Shown: piece by piece, positions 63,449-64,000 of the stretch
Position numbering within the stretch: position 1 is the first letter of the stretch
Layout of the letters: each line of letters opens with the position of its first letter
Assembly (NCBI RefSeq): GCF_015326965.1
Contig: NZ_CP017659.1
Coordinates: 5,832,001 to 5,896,000, forward strand
Source of the DNA: Paenibacillus sp. JZ16
GTDB lineage: Bacteria > Bacillota > Bacilli > Paenibacillales > Paenibacillaceae
Direction: 5' to 3'
DNA length: 64,000 bases
Program-made: the position numbers and the translations under genes
Notes under the pieces: generated by a model
Databases searched by the model: none
The model's input: the letters and a program-made list of their open reading frames with translations, nothing else
Told to the model about the DNA's origin: nothing

Positions 63449-64000
63449 ATGTCCTTTTACATCAAAGACCTGCTGCAGCTGTCTACGGGGGTGCGCCGCT
63501 TCCTGATAAGCGAGGCCTTCTACGGCATCGGAATCGGTCTCTATACACTCGTCCTGAATCTGCATCTGCTCTTCCGGGGGCTAAGGGAGGACGAGATCGG
63601 CGCGTTGGTATCGATGGGCATACTGATCATGGGCGTTCTCGCCATTCCGGTATCCCTGCTCGCTAACCGGACCGGAAGAAAGAAACTGCTGGTTGCCGGC
63701 GTATTCTTTATTGCCGCGGGCAATGTGCTGTTTGCCGTCAGCGATGAATTGCTGTGGTTCTATGCCGCTCAAATACTGGTGTCTGCCGGCTTGACGCTGG
63801 TGGAGACGACGGAGATCCAGCTTCTCTTCCATTATTGCCGTTCCCGTAAGGAGGAAGCCCGTGCATTTTCCTTGATGTTTGCCGTCTTTACGGCTTTCAC
63901 GGGTCTCGGAACGCTGGCGGCAGGATATATCTCGAAGGGGTTCGAAGGAAGCAGAGGTTATGAAGTGTCGCTTCTGCTGACCGGGCTGGTGCTTGTGCTT
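63449..64000 (+). CDS. MFS transporter (3' end outside window)
   Basis: 184 codons are visible to the right edge. The ATG at 63449 follows GGAGAAGGGG. Five to six hydrophobic segments are seen, with the typical loop LLANRTGRKKLLVAG between segments 2 and 3 (about residues 70-84). It is 53 bp after lacZ and probably in the same operon. The substrate is unknown; a sugar exporter or galactoside transporter would fit the context. Confidence 0.83.
   Translation, partial: MSFYIKDLLQLSTGVRRFLISEAFYGIGIGLYTLVLNLHLLFRGLREDEIGALVSMGILIMGVLAIPVSLLANRTGRKKLLVAGVFFIAAGNVLFAVSDELLWFYAAQILVSAGLTLVETTEIQLLFHYCRSRKEEARAFSLMFAVFTAFTGLGTLAAGYISKGFEGSRGYEVSLLLTGLVLVL

Overview
The window looks like chromosome from a low-to-mid GC Gram-positive endospore former, most likely Paenibacillus or a close relative. 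The signs are strong AGGAGG-type ribosome binding sites, frequent TTG/GTG starts, a YheC/D-type spore coat gene, an LCP cell-wall ligase, YesM/YesN-type two-component systems next to sugar ABC importers, and a very high density of glycoside hydrolases (GH). This is inference from gene content; there is no rRNA in the window.

Region 1 (1-21.8 kb) is a carbohydrate-utilisation locus on the plus strand. It opens with an envelope cassette (NHL-repeat protein, Yip1-like membrane protein, DUF5696-type protein) joined to two ABC sugar permeases. It continues with a GH140-like hydrolase, a secreted clan GH-A hydrolase with duplicated binding modules, an FAD oxidoreductase, a GH3-like enzyme, two nearly identical tandem GH2 enzymes, a class I aldolase, a Gfo/Idh/MocA oxidoreductase, a PfkB kinase and a D-lyxose-isomerase-like enzyme. 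The last genes suggest an isomerase, kinase, aldolase route for released sugar. Two genes share a conserved upstream element of about 58 bp with identical internal spacing.

Region 2 (21.8-40 kb) holds mostly single genes: a Yellow/MRJP-like protein, pyruvate kinase, an AraC regulator, an LCP protein, a TipA-like MerR regulator with a textbook 19-bp-spacer promoter, a glycosyltransferase, a C1q-like protein, a manganese catalase and a KGG stress peptide (both behind SigB-like promoters), an HxlR regulator with an aldo/keto reductase, a second reductase, DinB, CYTH, YheC/D, MmcQ/YjbR, a GH19 chitinase and a MATE exporter.

Region 3 (40-46.6 kb) is a purine-nucleoside import operon of the nupNOPQ type behind a PurBox-like pair, followed by a molybdopterin oxidoreductase-fold protein and a nucleoside phosphorylase.

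Region 4 (46.6-52 kb) carries compact regulatory modules. One is a TetR gene with duplicated perfect operators that controls, by position, two unlisted small membrane peptides (26 and 31 aa). The second is an ECF-like sigma factor coupled to an uncharacterised repeat protein and a small basic protein. The third is a TetR plus YqeB-like membrane protein behind a strong promoter flanked by two operator-like sites.

Region 5 (52-64 kb) is a second sugar locus: a GH63/MGH1-like hydrolase, a histidine kinase and response regulator pair, a complete ABC importer (binding protein and two permeases), a LacZ beta-galactosidase and the start of an MFS transporter. Three promoters here share a -10 box fused to a cre-like sequence, which suggests carbon catabolite control. 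No tRNA, rRNA, insertion sequence, phage or CRISPR feature was seen.
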